From NCBI RefSeq assembly GCF_003254395.2, contig NC_037653.1, positions 2,542,001 to 2,606,000 of the forward strand: a DNA stretch of 64,000 nt, read 5' to 3'. The notes below the pieces were generated by a model, which did no database searches, was not told the DNA's origin, and worked only from the letters and a program-made list of their open reading frames with translations. The position numbers and the translations under genes are program-made. Below, in pieces: positions 39,851 to 50,913 of this stretch (position 1 is its first letter; every line of letters begins with the position of its first letter). This DNA comes from Apis mellifera. Its lineage: Eukaryota; Arthropoda; Insecta; Hymenoptera; Apidae.

Positions 39851-40968
39851 TTTAAGTGCGTGGATAATGCGTTTCTTGGAAGTAATGTGATAAAAATGGG
39901 AAACGTACAAAGACGGATAATGAATAATTCTGTAAAAAAATGTTGTATAATCGAGCATTATACTCATTATTTATTGAGCAAGGTCGTTCTTTTTTTTTTG
40001 TTTCTTGTCTTGAAACTTTGTATTTCTCTTGCTGGATATGGGAACATTAATCTTTGCTGTCTTCCACAGTTAAAATATTTATTCAACATATATTTAGTTT
40101 TCAATGTATGTATTGAAGAATTGAACGTATTTAAATAAAAAATTTTGAATGAAATATGATTATAGAAAAAGTGTAGAAAAAATTCTATTTTTAATTCTAT
40201 TTCTAATTATATTAAGTTAGAAAACTTCATTTGATTTTATATAGCATTTAGAATCAGGATTAATTTATTTTAAAATAACAAAGTAGTTTCAATGAAAATA
40301 AACAAAAATTTACTTTCTCATAAATGTTAATTAAAATGCTAATATAATATTTTAATCTGTATATTTTTTTCTCAAGATAATATAAAATTTGTTATATTTC
40401 TGTCAATAGATTTTCAAATTGAGATTATTATTAAATATTTGTGAAATATTTCATTTGAAATATTTCTATTCAATATCTGAAATCCTAATTATCAAAAATT
40501 TTGAATAATTTGACATAAAGGCAAGTAATGTAATGGATATAAAAGTATTATTCTTCAGAAATATCAAATTTCTGAAGAATATTATATATATTCTTAATAA
40601 CTTAGAAATATAGTATATAGTAAAAATTGAACAATTGATCTAACTTGTCCATTAGTTATTTTTAGTGGGATTTATGTTTTGAATCTAATTCAAAACTTAA
40701 TAATAATTGTTTAAAATCTTCAAAATCTGAATTTTGATGATAAAAATCTTCACTAAATCTTCACTTGATTAATGATAAATTAAGACTTAACACATGTGTT
40801 GAATTTTCTTTCTAATTTAATTTTCTTTTGAAATTTTGAATATTTATCTGATCATAGATCTATCAAAATACTCTGAAATCTGATTAATTTTAAGATTTCT
40901 CTGTATTAAGATATATAACTGTGTGCATAACTGTAAAAGATTTATCCTCATTACTGAAAGAAAACATA

Positions 40969-41286
40969 TTATGAAAACAATGCAAACAATGCAATTCAAT
41001 TCAAGATCAAGATATCCATGTGACAATGCTAATGCATTTAAAAATGAAATCATTTTTTCTCATTTCTCATTTTCTTTCTAATGACTTTTACCAACATATT
41101 TTTTTATTAATGTTATTATGTTATGTTTTTATTAATTTATTATGTTATGAAAACAATGCAAACAATGAAATTCAATTCAAGATCAAGATATCCATGTGAC
41201 AATGCTAATGCATTTAAAAATGAAATCATTTTTTCTCATTTCTCATTTTCTTTCTAATGACTTTTACCAACATATTTTTTTATTAA
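40969..41286. repeat. Direct duplication of a 142-bp unit
   Basis: Copy 1 (40969-41110) and copy 2 (41145-41286) differ at one base that I can see (CAATGCAATTC against CAATGAAATTC). A 34-bp AT-rich spacer separates them. Such similarity implies a recent duplication, or an assembly artefact. Confidence 0.92.
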
Positions 41287-41748
41287 AATTATTAATTTTT
41301 TTTTTTTAAATAAAAGCAAACAATATTACTTATATCAGTCTTTCAAGATTATAATTAGATTATAATAATTCTTTTTTCTTCTCAAAATCATTGTTCTTGA
41401 TCTTATTTTTAATTAAAAAAGAAATTCCATAAATACAAAATATTTTATTAAAGAACAAAAAAAAACAAAATTTTAACAGTTGCAACTTTAAAATAGTCTC
41501 ATCGACCTTTATTTTCTATTTTCAGCAAAAAAAAATATAAACATACTTCAAACTTCAATCGAGTCATATCAGTAAATAAAGATCTATATATACTTCATTG
41601 GATAACTAAAATATTTACTACACATGTAGTATTCTGTAATCATATGTGCATTGAAATTAGTTATTTTTGCGATGCTGCGATTTTAAATTCAACTGATTTT
41701 ATGTTTCTTTTTCAATGGTATGCATATATATGCACATATACATTGTTA

Positions 41749-41790
41749 CATCGGTATGCATATATATATATATATATATACATACCGATG
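41749..41790. repeat. Hairpin around an (AT)n core
   Basis: CATCGGTATG (41749-41758) pairs with CATACCGATG (41781-41790). The AT dinucleotides between them can extend the stem. Confidence 0.6.
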
Positions 41791-43639
41791 CGTAGATGCA
41801 TGTTGCTTAAAAGACGAGATGATTTAAACAAAAAAAAAAAATGTGGAAAAACAAACAAAGAGTAGCTAATTATATATCGATGAAGAATAAGTGATAAGAA
41901 TCAGTCTATAAGTTTCTTCGAACATTTTTTTTTTCAAGGTTATTGCTCTTGTTGAACTTTGAATTTCAACTTTGGATTTCGTTTGACATATTTTTTTTTT
42001 CATTATTATCGTCTCGTTATCATATTATCGTTAGAAAAAAATTGTTTCTTATTAACTATTAACACTTTGTGTATTAATGCAATAACAAAACAAAAGTGTT
42101 ATAATGCGTATATATATATTTGTATCGTTTTACTCGATGACTTGTATCATTATAGTGCCAGAAAAAATTCATATATATTTTAAAAGCAAATAAAAGTAAA
42201 ATAAAATAATGGAATAATATATTATCAAGTATATTACAATAATGTAATATACAGTTATAAGATAATATACAGTTATACAGATAATAATATTTGTTTTAAT
42301 ATTTTTTTAATTTATATTCATTTTTTCTCTTTCATTCAAATTAGTGGAAGTTATCTGTCCAATTTTAGTCTCAGTTTATGAACATTAAAAAGAACGTTAT
42401 TGGAATAATATAACATATACGATAAAATATATTATAATAAGTATTTATGAAATATTTAAAAATGTAAAAATATGTAAAATGCACATAACATAGAAAGATA
42501 TATAAAACAATATATATTCATTGTAATATTTGATAGATGAAATTTGTGGTTTTTATTTTTTCTATTTTATTGTTTACAAAAATATAATTTTATATTTACA
42601 TCTGCAGTTAATAATAGAATGATTAAGATTTTTATGATATCAATATAAATGTTTTTATTTCAAAATTCAATTTCATTATAAAATAGTTTTATCATTTTAA
42701 TACAAAGTTAAGGATAAAAAATGATACTTATTCTATATTCTTAATAAAAAAATTTGTGTCTTTGTATCTTTAATATGAGATGATCAATATATATTTTTGG
42801 ATATATCGTATATTTAAAATTTTTATTTGTATATGATTGTACAAAATTGAATTCAACAATTATTCATTGTTAATTGAATTAAAACAAATGAGGAATGCAT
42901 ATTTATAATTGGAAATCATGTATGACAATATGATATAAATGCAAAATGTTTTGCGTTTGTAATCTGCATTGTATTTATTATTTTCATTCATGAATTATTT
43001 TTACAATATTTAATCCAACTAAGAACGATAGAATATATCTATGTATAATTTTAAATATAATGTATATCTAATTTTAAATCTTGATAATTATTATTTACAT
43101 CTATTATCTCTAGAGATTCTTATAAATGATTTTTTATATTTCCGGTTATTTAATAAATGTCTAAGCCGTTTTAAATATATCTAAGCCGCGCCCATATGCA
43201 TAATTTATTCATTTGCATAATATACAGTGTGTCGATATTTTTGAGATCTTTGGAGGATTGATTTTAGAGACTGAAACAAATACAAAAATTAATGTATAAA
43301 AATCGATTGAGGTTTATTTATTAAATTATAAGCAATTTAAATTCGTATTAGATAAATAGCAAAAAAAAAAAAAAAAATAGAAACAAATGTCTTAATTATC
43401 AACAAGGTTATCGTTAAAAATTTCTGAATTTTTATTATATATTTTATTATATCTTTAAAAATTTTAAACTATATATATATGTATATTATAACAAAACACG
43501 AACACTTTTTTCTATCTCATTCATAAAAGATTTTTTTCTCTCGTTTTATAACGAGTCAGTGAACCAAATAAAATTGAGAAAAAGTTGCCAATAATTCTCA
43601 GAACACTTAAAACGTAACATCAATAAAAAAACATAATGG

Positions 43640-43775
43640 GACTACCAATCTTTGGTAAAAAGATTGAAAAACACTGATCTAAAATTTTAAAAATAACAAT
43701 AATAACATTTGAATCGATATCATTACAAATAAATATGATCGATCGTGATAAAAAGATTAAAAAACATTGATCTAA
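43640..43775. mobile_element. Possible hAT-like terminal fragments
   Basis: The motif AAAAGATTGAAAAACACTGA and the related AAAAGATTAAAAAACATTGA occur about 85 bases apart in the same orientation. Read in reverse they give CAGTGTTTTTCAATC, which resembles hAT-type terminal repeats. A subterminal inverted repeat CAATCTTT/AAAGATTG is present in the first copy. No transposase is visible. This is family resemblance from memory. Confidence 0.25.
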
Positions 43776-45923
43776 AAGTTTATTCGATTAAAATTAAATG
43801 AAATGGAACAAATGCAATAAAAATAATAATAATAAAGTTGAGGTAATCTGAATTTTTTTTTACAAGAAAAATGCGTTTCCTCCATCGGTATTGCAGTTAG
43901 TGAAGTCACGTCTCCTTCCAATTACAATAGTTGCAGATCGTATTGCAAAATTGATGGTCGAATAAGCGTGTCGCTTTTTCGGTTCTTGGGGAAACTCGCC
44001 AGTTGTTTGTAATTTGTTAAATTTCGCAAGGAACTATAATGTTGAAAGTCGGTTCTATCTTGCAAAATTTCTGCCCACGAAAAGAAATAAAAGATAGTAT
44101 CCGATTTAAAATGATATTATTTGAAACAACATATTATTCATGGTCATAGTTATTCAAAATAATAATATGAAATAATTTTAAATAATTTGAAATATTATTT
44201 CAAATATCATTTCATAAGTAGAAACTTTTACAAAAGCAATATTAAAAGTTTAAAAATGTATTAAATTATAATATAAAAATTACATTAAATTATTTTCTTA
44301 AAATTAGAAAATTTTCTTAAAAAGAAAAAACTGAATATATGAAAAATTTGAAAAATTAAAAAAGATATAAGAAAAAAAGAAATACAAAGAAATTTATTAT
44401 CTTTTATTTTCTATTTATTATTCAAGGTAATCAATAATTTAAATAACCATATCAAAATATTTTTCGAAGAAGATTTAATCAAATTAATCATTTAAATTTA
44501 TTCATATATATTTTTTAATTTCAAATAAATATATTTCATTTTTATTTTTTATTTCAAATAAAAGATGTCCAATTTTGCACCGTAGATTTTCTAACCTATA
44601 ATAATAATAAAAATAATAATAATAATCATAATATAATCTATAATAAGTTATCTGTAACATTTTTATCACTTGATTATTAGTTATTCATATCCTCAACACA
44701 TATAATTTTTAATATAGAACAATTGTATTGTATATATTATTGTATTTTCTAAATATAACAAACATACTATGCTATGTAGAGCACTCACCATACCAAAATA
44801 ATTCACTTATTATCAAAAGATATTATATATTTAAACACTTCATATATAAACACAGAAATTTTTGATCTTATAAAAGATTATAAGAGATGTTCATAATAGA
44901 TGTTTGTGTTACCACTTTCGCAGTCGTAATACGTTCGAAAATTTTAGTGAAAGGATTGACTGGGATTTTAACTTTTCGTGACGACGTTAATCTATAGATC
45001 CTCAAACCGTTGTCCGCGTAGGACGAGCCGTGAATACGCGCGAAAAGTTTTATTTTTTAAAATATAGATAATATCTGGAAAAGTAGTAAGGAATAGTAAT
45101 AACGTGTAGAATAACGTGTATTTCATTAATATAACACTAATTACAAATCATGCGAATTTTATCTTTAAGTGTTAATTAATTATCTTAAGGTTAATTAAAC
45201 AGTGTGATTGATTGATGATATATCAGTTAATCGGGAAAATTTTATCGTTTTTTTTTATAGAAGAGGAAAATATAAAAGAGAAATATATAAAAAAAAATTT
45301 ATTAAATACTAATTAAATAACGTTGCATAAGTAATTGAAATTTAATGATTTATTGATAAATGATAATTCATATTTTTAATATCATTATTTATTAATAGCT
45401 TGTAATAGGAAGTTTGTAATAGGAAAAGATAAAGTTGCAAAGTTATATAAATGATAATTTATTAAGTGTGAAATGTTAAGATAAATATTTTGAAGGAAAA
45501 GATTATAGATATCAGTTTTATAAATATAACTTTGAGAAATGAAATACATTCTATTTTTAATTTTGGAGATAATATTCAATAAGAAATCTTTAAATGTAAT
45601 TCCATATATGTTCCAATTTAAATTTCAATTATTATTTGCAACTGTTGGTAAAACAGTATTTTATAAATGTTTATTTTATTATACAAGAAATTCTCTATTA
45701 TACAAGAAATATGACAAAACTTTCTTATTTCGCAAGATTATTATATGTAATAATTCAATATCTTTCAATAATTTTGTGATCAATGAAATTATTAATGTTT
45801 TTTTTACTGATGTTAATTGATTGTATGATAAACATTATTATTAATAATTGAATTAATAAATCAAATCAATGAAATTTGCAAATAATAAAATTGTAAATTT
45901 GTAATATTTATTTTGATTTACAG

Positions 45924-48893
45924 ATGGCGCAGTTTGTAATGGCAATATACGATGAATACCGCAATCTGATGGACAATAAGAGTGACCCTAGAGTCAACAA
46001 TTGGTTCATGATGAGTAGTCCATTCCCAACCTTATTTATTTGCTTATTTTATGCCTATTTCGTCAAAGTTTTGGGTCCTAAACTCATGGAAAATCGCAAA
46101 CCTTTCGATCTTAAAAGAATTTTGTTATTTTATAATTTCTTTCAAGTGATATTCTCTGCATGGCTGTTTTGCGAGGTACGAAAATTCATTAAAAAATTTT
46201 TTTTAATATATAACAAACAAAAATTTTAAATACAAAGATCAAAAAAAGAAAAATTTATAAATGTTATTTTGCAAATATTTAAAATAAAACTAACAAAAGC
46301 AAAATAATACTGTAGTTTGTTACAAACAAGTTCGTTGTGACATAACCGTCTTATTTCACTTTGCATATTTCGTGTCTTGAATTTTACTTTATTTCATTTG
46401 CATTATTTTATTTAAATTTTTTTTCTTTTATATCATTCTTTCAATCTTTACATTATTTTCTTTGTGTGTTTTATTGTATCAAAACATTTTTAATATATAA
46501 ATAAATAAATATTAGTTATTATTATTATTATTAATAGTATTATTATTATTATTACTATAATTATTTCGAATTGTTAATAAGTTTGAGTATAAAAATGATA
46601 ATAAAAATTTGATTTTTAGATATAAATTTCGACTTACAAAGATCAAATCACTATTCAAATTTTAGATGTAAAATAATTGTAAAAAAATAATTTGTGTTAA
46701 AGTAAGTTTAATTTTGATTTCTGAAAATCTTTATGAGTCTTTATGAATCTTTTATGAACTAAAGAGAGTTTTCTGAAAAAAATCTTTTATAAATATTATA
46801 TAAATGATTGTTAATAAGTAATATATGTTTATTGAAAAAAATAATTATTTTAGATAAAAAAAATAGACAAAAAATGTAGAGATAATAAAAAAAGATGGAA
46901 AATTTTAATAAATCAAAAATTTGATTTTCTATCTAATAATAAATTTTATCGTTTATTCAATAATTATTTTATCATCCACCAAGTTTTGATACTAGTAAGT
47001 TTAACATGTGATTTTTGACGATTTTACCTAAACTTTTTTGTTACTTTCATATACTTTGAAATATATATATATCTAAATATTTTTAATTTATTATTATTTA
47101 TATAATAAGATTTTAAAATCTTATCAATTCTTGAAAATAGAAGCTCAAAGTGATTTTCAAATATTCCAAATAAAATAAATGAAATTTTTTATCTAATTCT
47201 CTCTTTTTCACGCAACTTGAATTTATAGAAGTCATTTGCCCGGATAAATATTTAGAATGTTTAATGCTATAATGCATTGCTATATATGAATGCTATAATT
47301 ACATTTCGAAAAGAAAATTATACGAGTTTAATATTTGCCATTCATTATTATAAAAATAATTTGAATAACAATACACAATTAAAAATAAGAAAAAATTATT
47401 TGATACAAATTTTATACATAATACATGTTGTTCACAGTGCTTGATAGCAGGATGGGGAGGTCAATATTCCTTCCGTTGTCAACCGGTAGATTATTCAAAT
47501 AATCCAATAGCAGTTCGAATGGCAGAAGGTTGTTGGTGGTATTACTTCTCAAAATTTTGTGAATTTTTGGATACGATATTCTTCGTGTTGAGAAAGAAGA
47601 ACAATCAGATCACGACTCTACACGTAATCCATCATGGATGCATGCCAATGTCTGTTTGGTTTGGCGTTAAGTTCACTCCTGGTAAGTATTTATCAATTTG
47701 ATTTTTTCTATCTAATTTTTGACTGTTTGCATCCATTTGAAATGGATTTGCACGTAAGTGGATCAATATTGGACATTTTTTATTTGATTTAATTGAAATA
47801 AAGAATATATAAAAAAAAAAGAAAATTACTTCAAATGAAAAACAAATTTATTTTAAGAAATAATAAATGAAATAAATTTTTATTTAATTATTTACAAGAA
47901 GTTTTTTATTTCAATTTTGTAATATATATTTTTACATATTATTTTATCTTAAATAATTGATAATAATATAATAATATTACTTGTCTTTTAAATATCCTTT
48001 AATTTGCAAAAGATTAATTTGATTAAAGATTAAAATATAGATAATCATATGATATTTTCTTTACACCAAACAATTTTTATTTAAACATTTTTTTCTTTTA
48101 ATAAGTTCATTCAGACATTTCACAATTTTACAATATTATGTATTGTAAAATGTCTGAATGAACTTATTAAAAGAAAAAAATGTTTAAATAAAAATTATTT
48201 GGTGTAAAGAAAATATCATATGATTCTATATTTAATTTGCAAATTAATTTTTATCACTCTATATACATATAAATTTATAAAATATATTTTTTTTTACTCA
48301 TTTTCATTTATTTTCATTCGAAGAAAAATTACTCAATCCTAAATACTATTAATCTAATGACGCAAAAAAAATTTCTCAACACGCTCGAAATTCGTAACTC
48401 GATTATGACCCAATTTTCGTTTACAGGTGGCCACGGCTCGTTCTTCGGCTTGCTCAACACATTCGTGCACGTCTGGATGTACACCTATTACTTTTTGGCC
48501 GCTCTCGGACCAAAAGTGCAACGCTACCTCTGGTGGAAGAAATATCTGACCACCATGCAAATGGTTCAATTTGTCCTTGTAATAATCCACGCGTTCCAGC
48601 TTCTTTTCATCGAATGTAATTATCCGAAAGCATTCGTCTGGTGGATCGGTATGCACGCCGTCATGTTCTACTTTTTGTTCCGTAATTTCTACACCCAAAC
48701 GTATGAGAAGAAGCAATCTTCCACCGTGGCGTTGAAGAAGGAACCAGAAACAGAAGAGAAAGAGAAGAAAGAGCAGAATGTGAAGGAGAACGGGACGATA
48801 TACGCCAACGAATGCAAAATGGCAACCGGATACATCTCCGACAGTGGGCTTAGGAACCGTGTGTTTATCGACAATCGCGGTTTCCAAAAATAA
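45924..48893 (+). CDS. Elongase B: very-long-chain fatty acid elongase (ELOVL/ELO family), 3 coding exons
   Basis: Coding exons are 45924-46175, 47438-47681 and 48427-48893 (TAA), giving 320 aa. All introns are GT-AG. The protein is a multi-pass ER membrane condensing enzyme of fatty-acid elongation. It shows NWFMMSSPFPT before the first membrane segment, GPKLMENRKPFDL, RCQPVDYSNNP in exon 2, the histidine box HVIHH at 146-150, TPGGHGSFFGLLNTFVH across the exon 2/3 junction, and YLWWKKYLTTMQMVQF. Compared with elongase A the N-terminus is shorter and the C-terminal tail is longer, with a Lys/Glu-rich stretch and the end IDNRGFQK. The start ATG lies directly after a 3' splice site, so the leader is on an upstream exon, probably 37601-37772. 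AATAAA overlaps the stop codon. Only the first intron of the coding region is shared with elongase A. Substrate specificity is not evident. Confidence 0.94.
46176..47437 (+). other. Elongase B intron between coding exons 1 and 2 (1.3 kb)
   Basis: Bounded by GTACGA at 46176 and TTCACAG ending at 47437. Its position, after the WLFCE/CLIAGW junction, matches that of elongase A intron 1. AT-rich, with nothing else recognised. Confidence 0.85.
47682..48426 (+). other. Elongase B last intron (0.75 kb) containing a long hairpin
   Basis: Bounded by GTAAGT at 47682 and TTTACAG ending at 48426; it splits a Gly codon (phase 1). Elongase A has no intron here. The 48044-48224 hairpin fills a quarter of it. 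Confidence 0.85.
48044..48224. mobile_element. Near-perfect inverted repeat, 77-bp arms with a 27-bp loop
   Basis: The left arm 48044-48120 and the right arm 48148-48224 are complementary at 76 of 77 positions; the one difference lies in CCAAACAATT against CCAAATAATT. Pairing continues into the loop if an 8-base insertion is allowed. The 13-base sequence TTTAATTTGCAAA occurs on both sides (47998-48010 and 48231-48243). It looks like a young palindromic MITE. Transcribed within the elongase intron it would fold into a long double-stranded RNA. Confidence 0.85.
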
Positions 48894-50913
48894 AAAAATT
48901 GCGAAAATAATCATCTATGCATCGTATTTCGTGAATTCGCAAAATCTTGTGAATTCATATCGATAATGATGTGATAACCGGTCTAAGCAATACAAACTTT
49001 AAAAGAATAAGCTCTAATTTGGCGATTCTAAATCCTAAATCTTGGATTGCAAGAAATTGAAATTAAAGAACTGCCAAATTTCATCCCTTAAAGATTAAAA
49101 GATTTAAGACTTAAGATTAGTCAATGAAAAAGCTCATGTTTACATGATTACATATTATTTTGATGACAAAGAAATTAATTGCTCAAACAATTTCAAATCC
49201 TCATGAATATTCTTGGAATTAAAAATTAAAAATTGTAATTGTTTGATGACGCAGATCAAATGAAGACAATAGTTCAAATAATTTCAAATTGTCATGAGTA
49301 ATTTTGAAATTGCAATTGTTTGATGACAAATAATAGATTAGTTGACAGAGAACTGAAATAATTTTTAATCAATTATAACTAATATCTAGTTTTAAAGATC
49401 TGCTTCTTCTCTCTCATTGTTTGAATTTTAACAATGTTATTAATTGATTAATGGTTTCTTTTTTTTTTTTTTAAGATTTACAATTAAGACTTAAGATCTA
49501 TTGTAGACCGATTGTAATCAAATTTATCACAATTTGATACGATGTTAAAGATATCACATGACGCGTTCCTTCTTTTTTGAATTTTTGTCTATTGATTATT
49601 ATATGAAATATTATTCGTTGTGAAATTTTTCACAACGTTTCGCGTGTGCTTGCAGATGTATGTCTTTATATATGAGCAAGACTGTGAATGTATGAGAATT
49701 AGAGTAAGGAAGATGTGAGGAGGAGACGTGGCGGCAATACACCGCTACAAACTTAAGTATCATTTAATTAAGATTACGAGAATTGCCAAAAAAAATTTTT
49801 TTTTTTCTTTGTAAGATTTTTATTATGAATTTTGTAAATTACGTCGATCGCGATGAAGTTCAAAAATTGCGTGCAACGAAAGGAGTCAAAGAAATCAAAC
49901 TCATTAACTTTTCTTCAATTATTCATTCGAAAAAATTAATTATAAATCAATAACGTCCTATGTTATATTTTGGAAATTTAATTTTCTTAATTTAAGAATT
50001 TTTAAGAAAATAGAGTTGATTAATTTGGTTCCTAAATAGCTCAAATTACGTTAGCAAGCAATTTTATGTCAAATATTATGTCAAACAAATTATATATTTA
50101 TATTATATATATATATATAATATTCATATTTTTTTCTTATGATTTTGTAATGATTATTTTTAAATCCATTGAATGGTATATTAAAATTTTCCATATTTTC
50201 TATCATTTAGAAAATTCTGAAAAAATTTTAATATACTTTCAAATATAAATACCCGAAAGAAAATTATAAAAATTTATGAAATATCTATGGTGACGAATCC
50301 TGGCATGGCATGCTATTGAAAAGTTAATCATATATATATATATATATATATATGATGTAAAATCAATCTCGGAAAGAATAAGTGGCAATTCTTCTCGAAT
50401 GCAAGATATTTGTATATTTTAAATGAATTTTATATATAAATAATATTTCCTTTTTAAGAGAAGATTATCATAAAGAAGAAACCACTAGTCGGGTATTAAA
50501 AACGCTTAAAAAGTCACTTTCAAATATTAATGTTAAATTCGTATTTTTTATTGTAGTGATAATTATCCTTTTTTTTTTTTTGTCAAGATAGTTTTACGTC
50601 CCGCAGTTTAATAACACAAGTTAGTTAATTTTTACACGATATTTTTTTCTTTGTTGATAATTTTCTGTGATAATTTTTGGTCAATGCGCAGGTTTATCTG
50701 TATAATCGATCTAGTATACACTTAGAGGTATAAATGGGCTAGTGTTTAATTTTTTTATTTTTTTTAATTTTAAACGCGTAGAAAGAAATTAATTTTTCGA
50801 TCAAAAGAAACATTAATCTTAATGTAAACTACATATTTGACGCGTAAATATATTATAACTTTATATAATATGAATAACGAATTGTAAACGATCTATTTAT
50901 TTTATAAAATAAA
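48894..50913 (+). other. Elongase B 3' untranslated region (probable)
   Basis: No gene is seen in these 2 kb. Between AATAAA at 48889-48894, which overlaps the stop codon, and AATAAA at 50908-50913, I found no other exact signal on this strand. A GC-richer patch at about 49630-49760 suggests a long transcribed 3' UTR. The short isoform would have almost no 3' UTR. Confidence 0.45.
50908..50913 (+). terminator. Candidate distal poly(A) signal for elongase B
   Basis: A canonical AATAAA followed by a T-rich stretch. Confidence 0.35.

Larger units (their letters stand above)
37773..45923 (+). other. Elongase B intron 1 (about 8.1 kb, predicted)
   Basis: The donor GTGAGT at 37773 and the acceptor TTTACAG at 45917-45923 bound it. 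Contents are a GC-richer island at about 39600-39850, a 142-bp duplication at 40969-41286, an AT hairpin at 41749-41790, hAT-like terminal fragments at about 43640-43775, and GC-richer patches at about 43870-44060 and 44910-45035. Open frames inside (for example 45539-45820 plus) have no recognisable motif. Confidence 0.5.

Noticed and set aside
44869..44922. TATAAAAG followed by a GCAGTC initiator-like site near elongase B
   Set aside because: The spacing of 53 bases is too long for a TATA-dependent start. The 37569/37601 pair fits much better.
45539..45820. 93-codon plus-strand open frame just before elongase B coding exon 1
   Set aside because: Rich in Ile, Phe, Asn and Lys as expected from AT-rich DNA, and it ends before the splice acceptor. 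Not in frame with the gene.
48354..48914. 186-codon minus-strand open frame
   Set aside because: It is the antisense shadow of the third coding exon of elongase B, which has clear family motifs.
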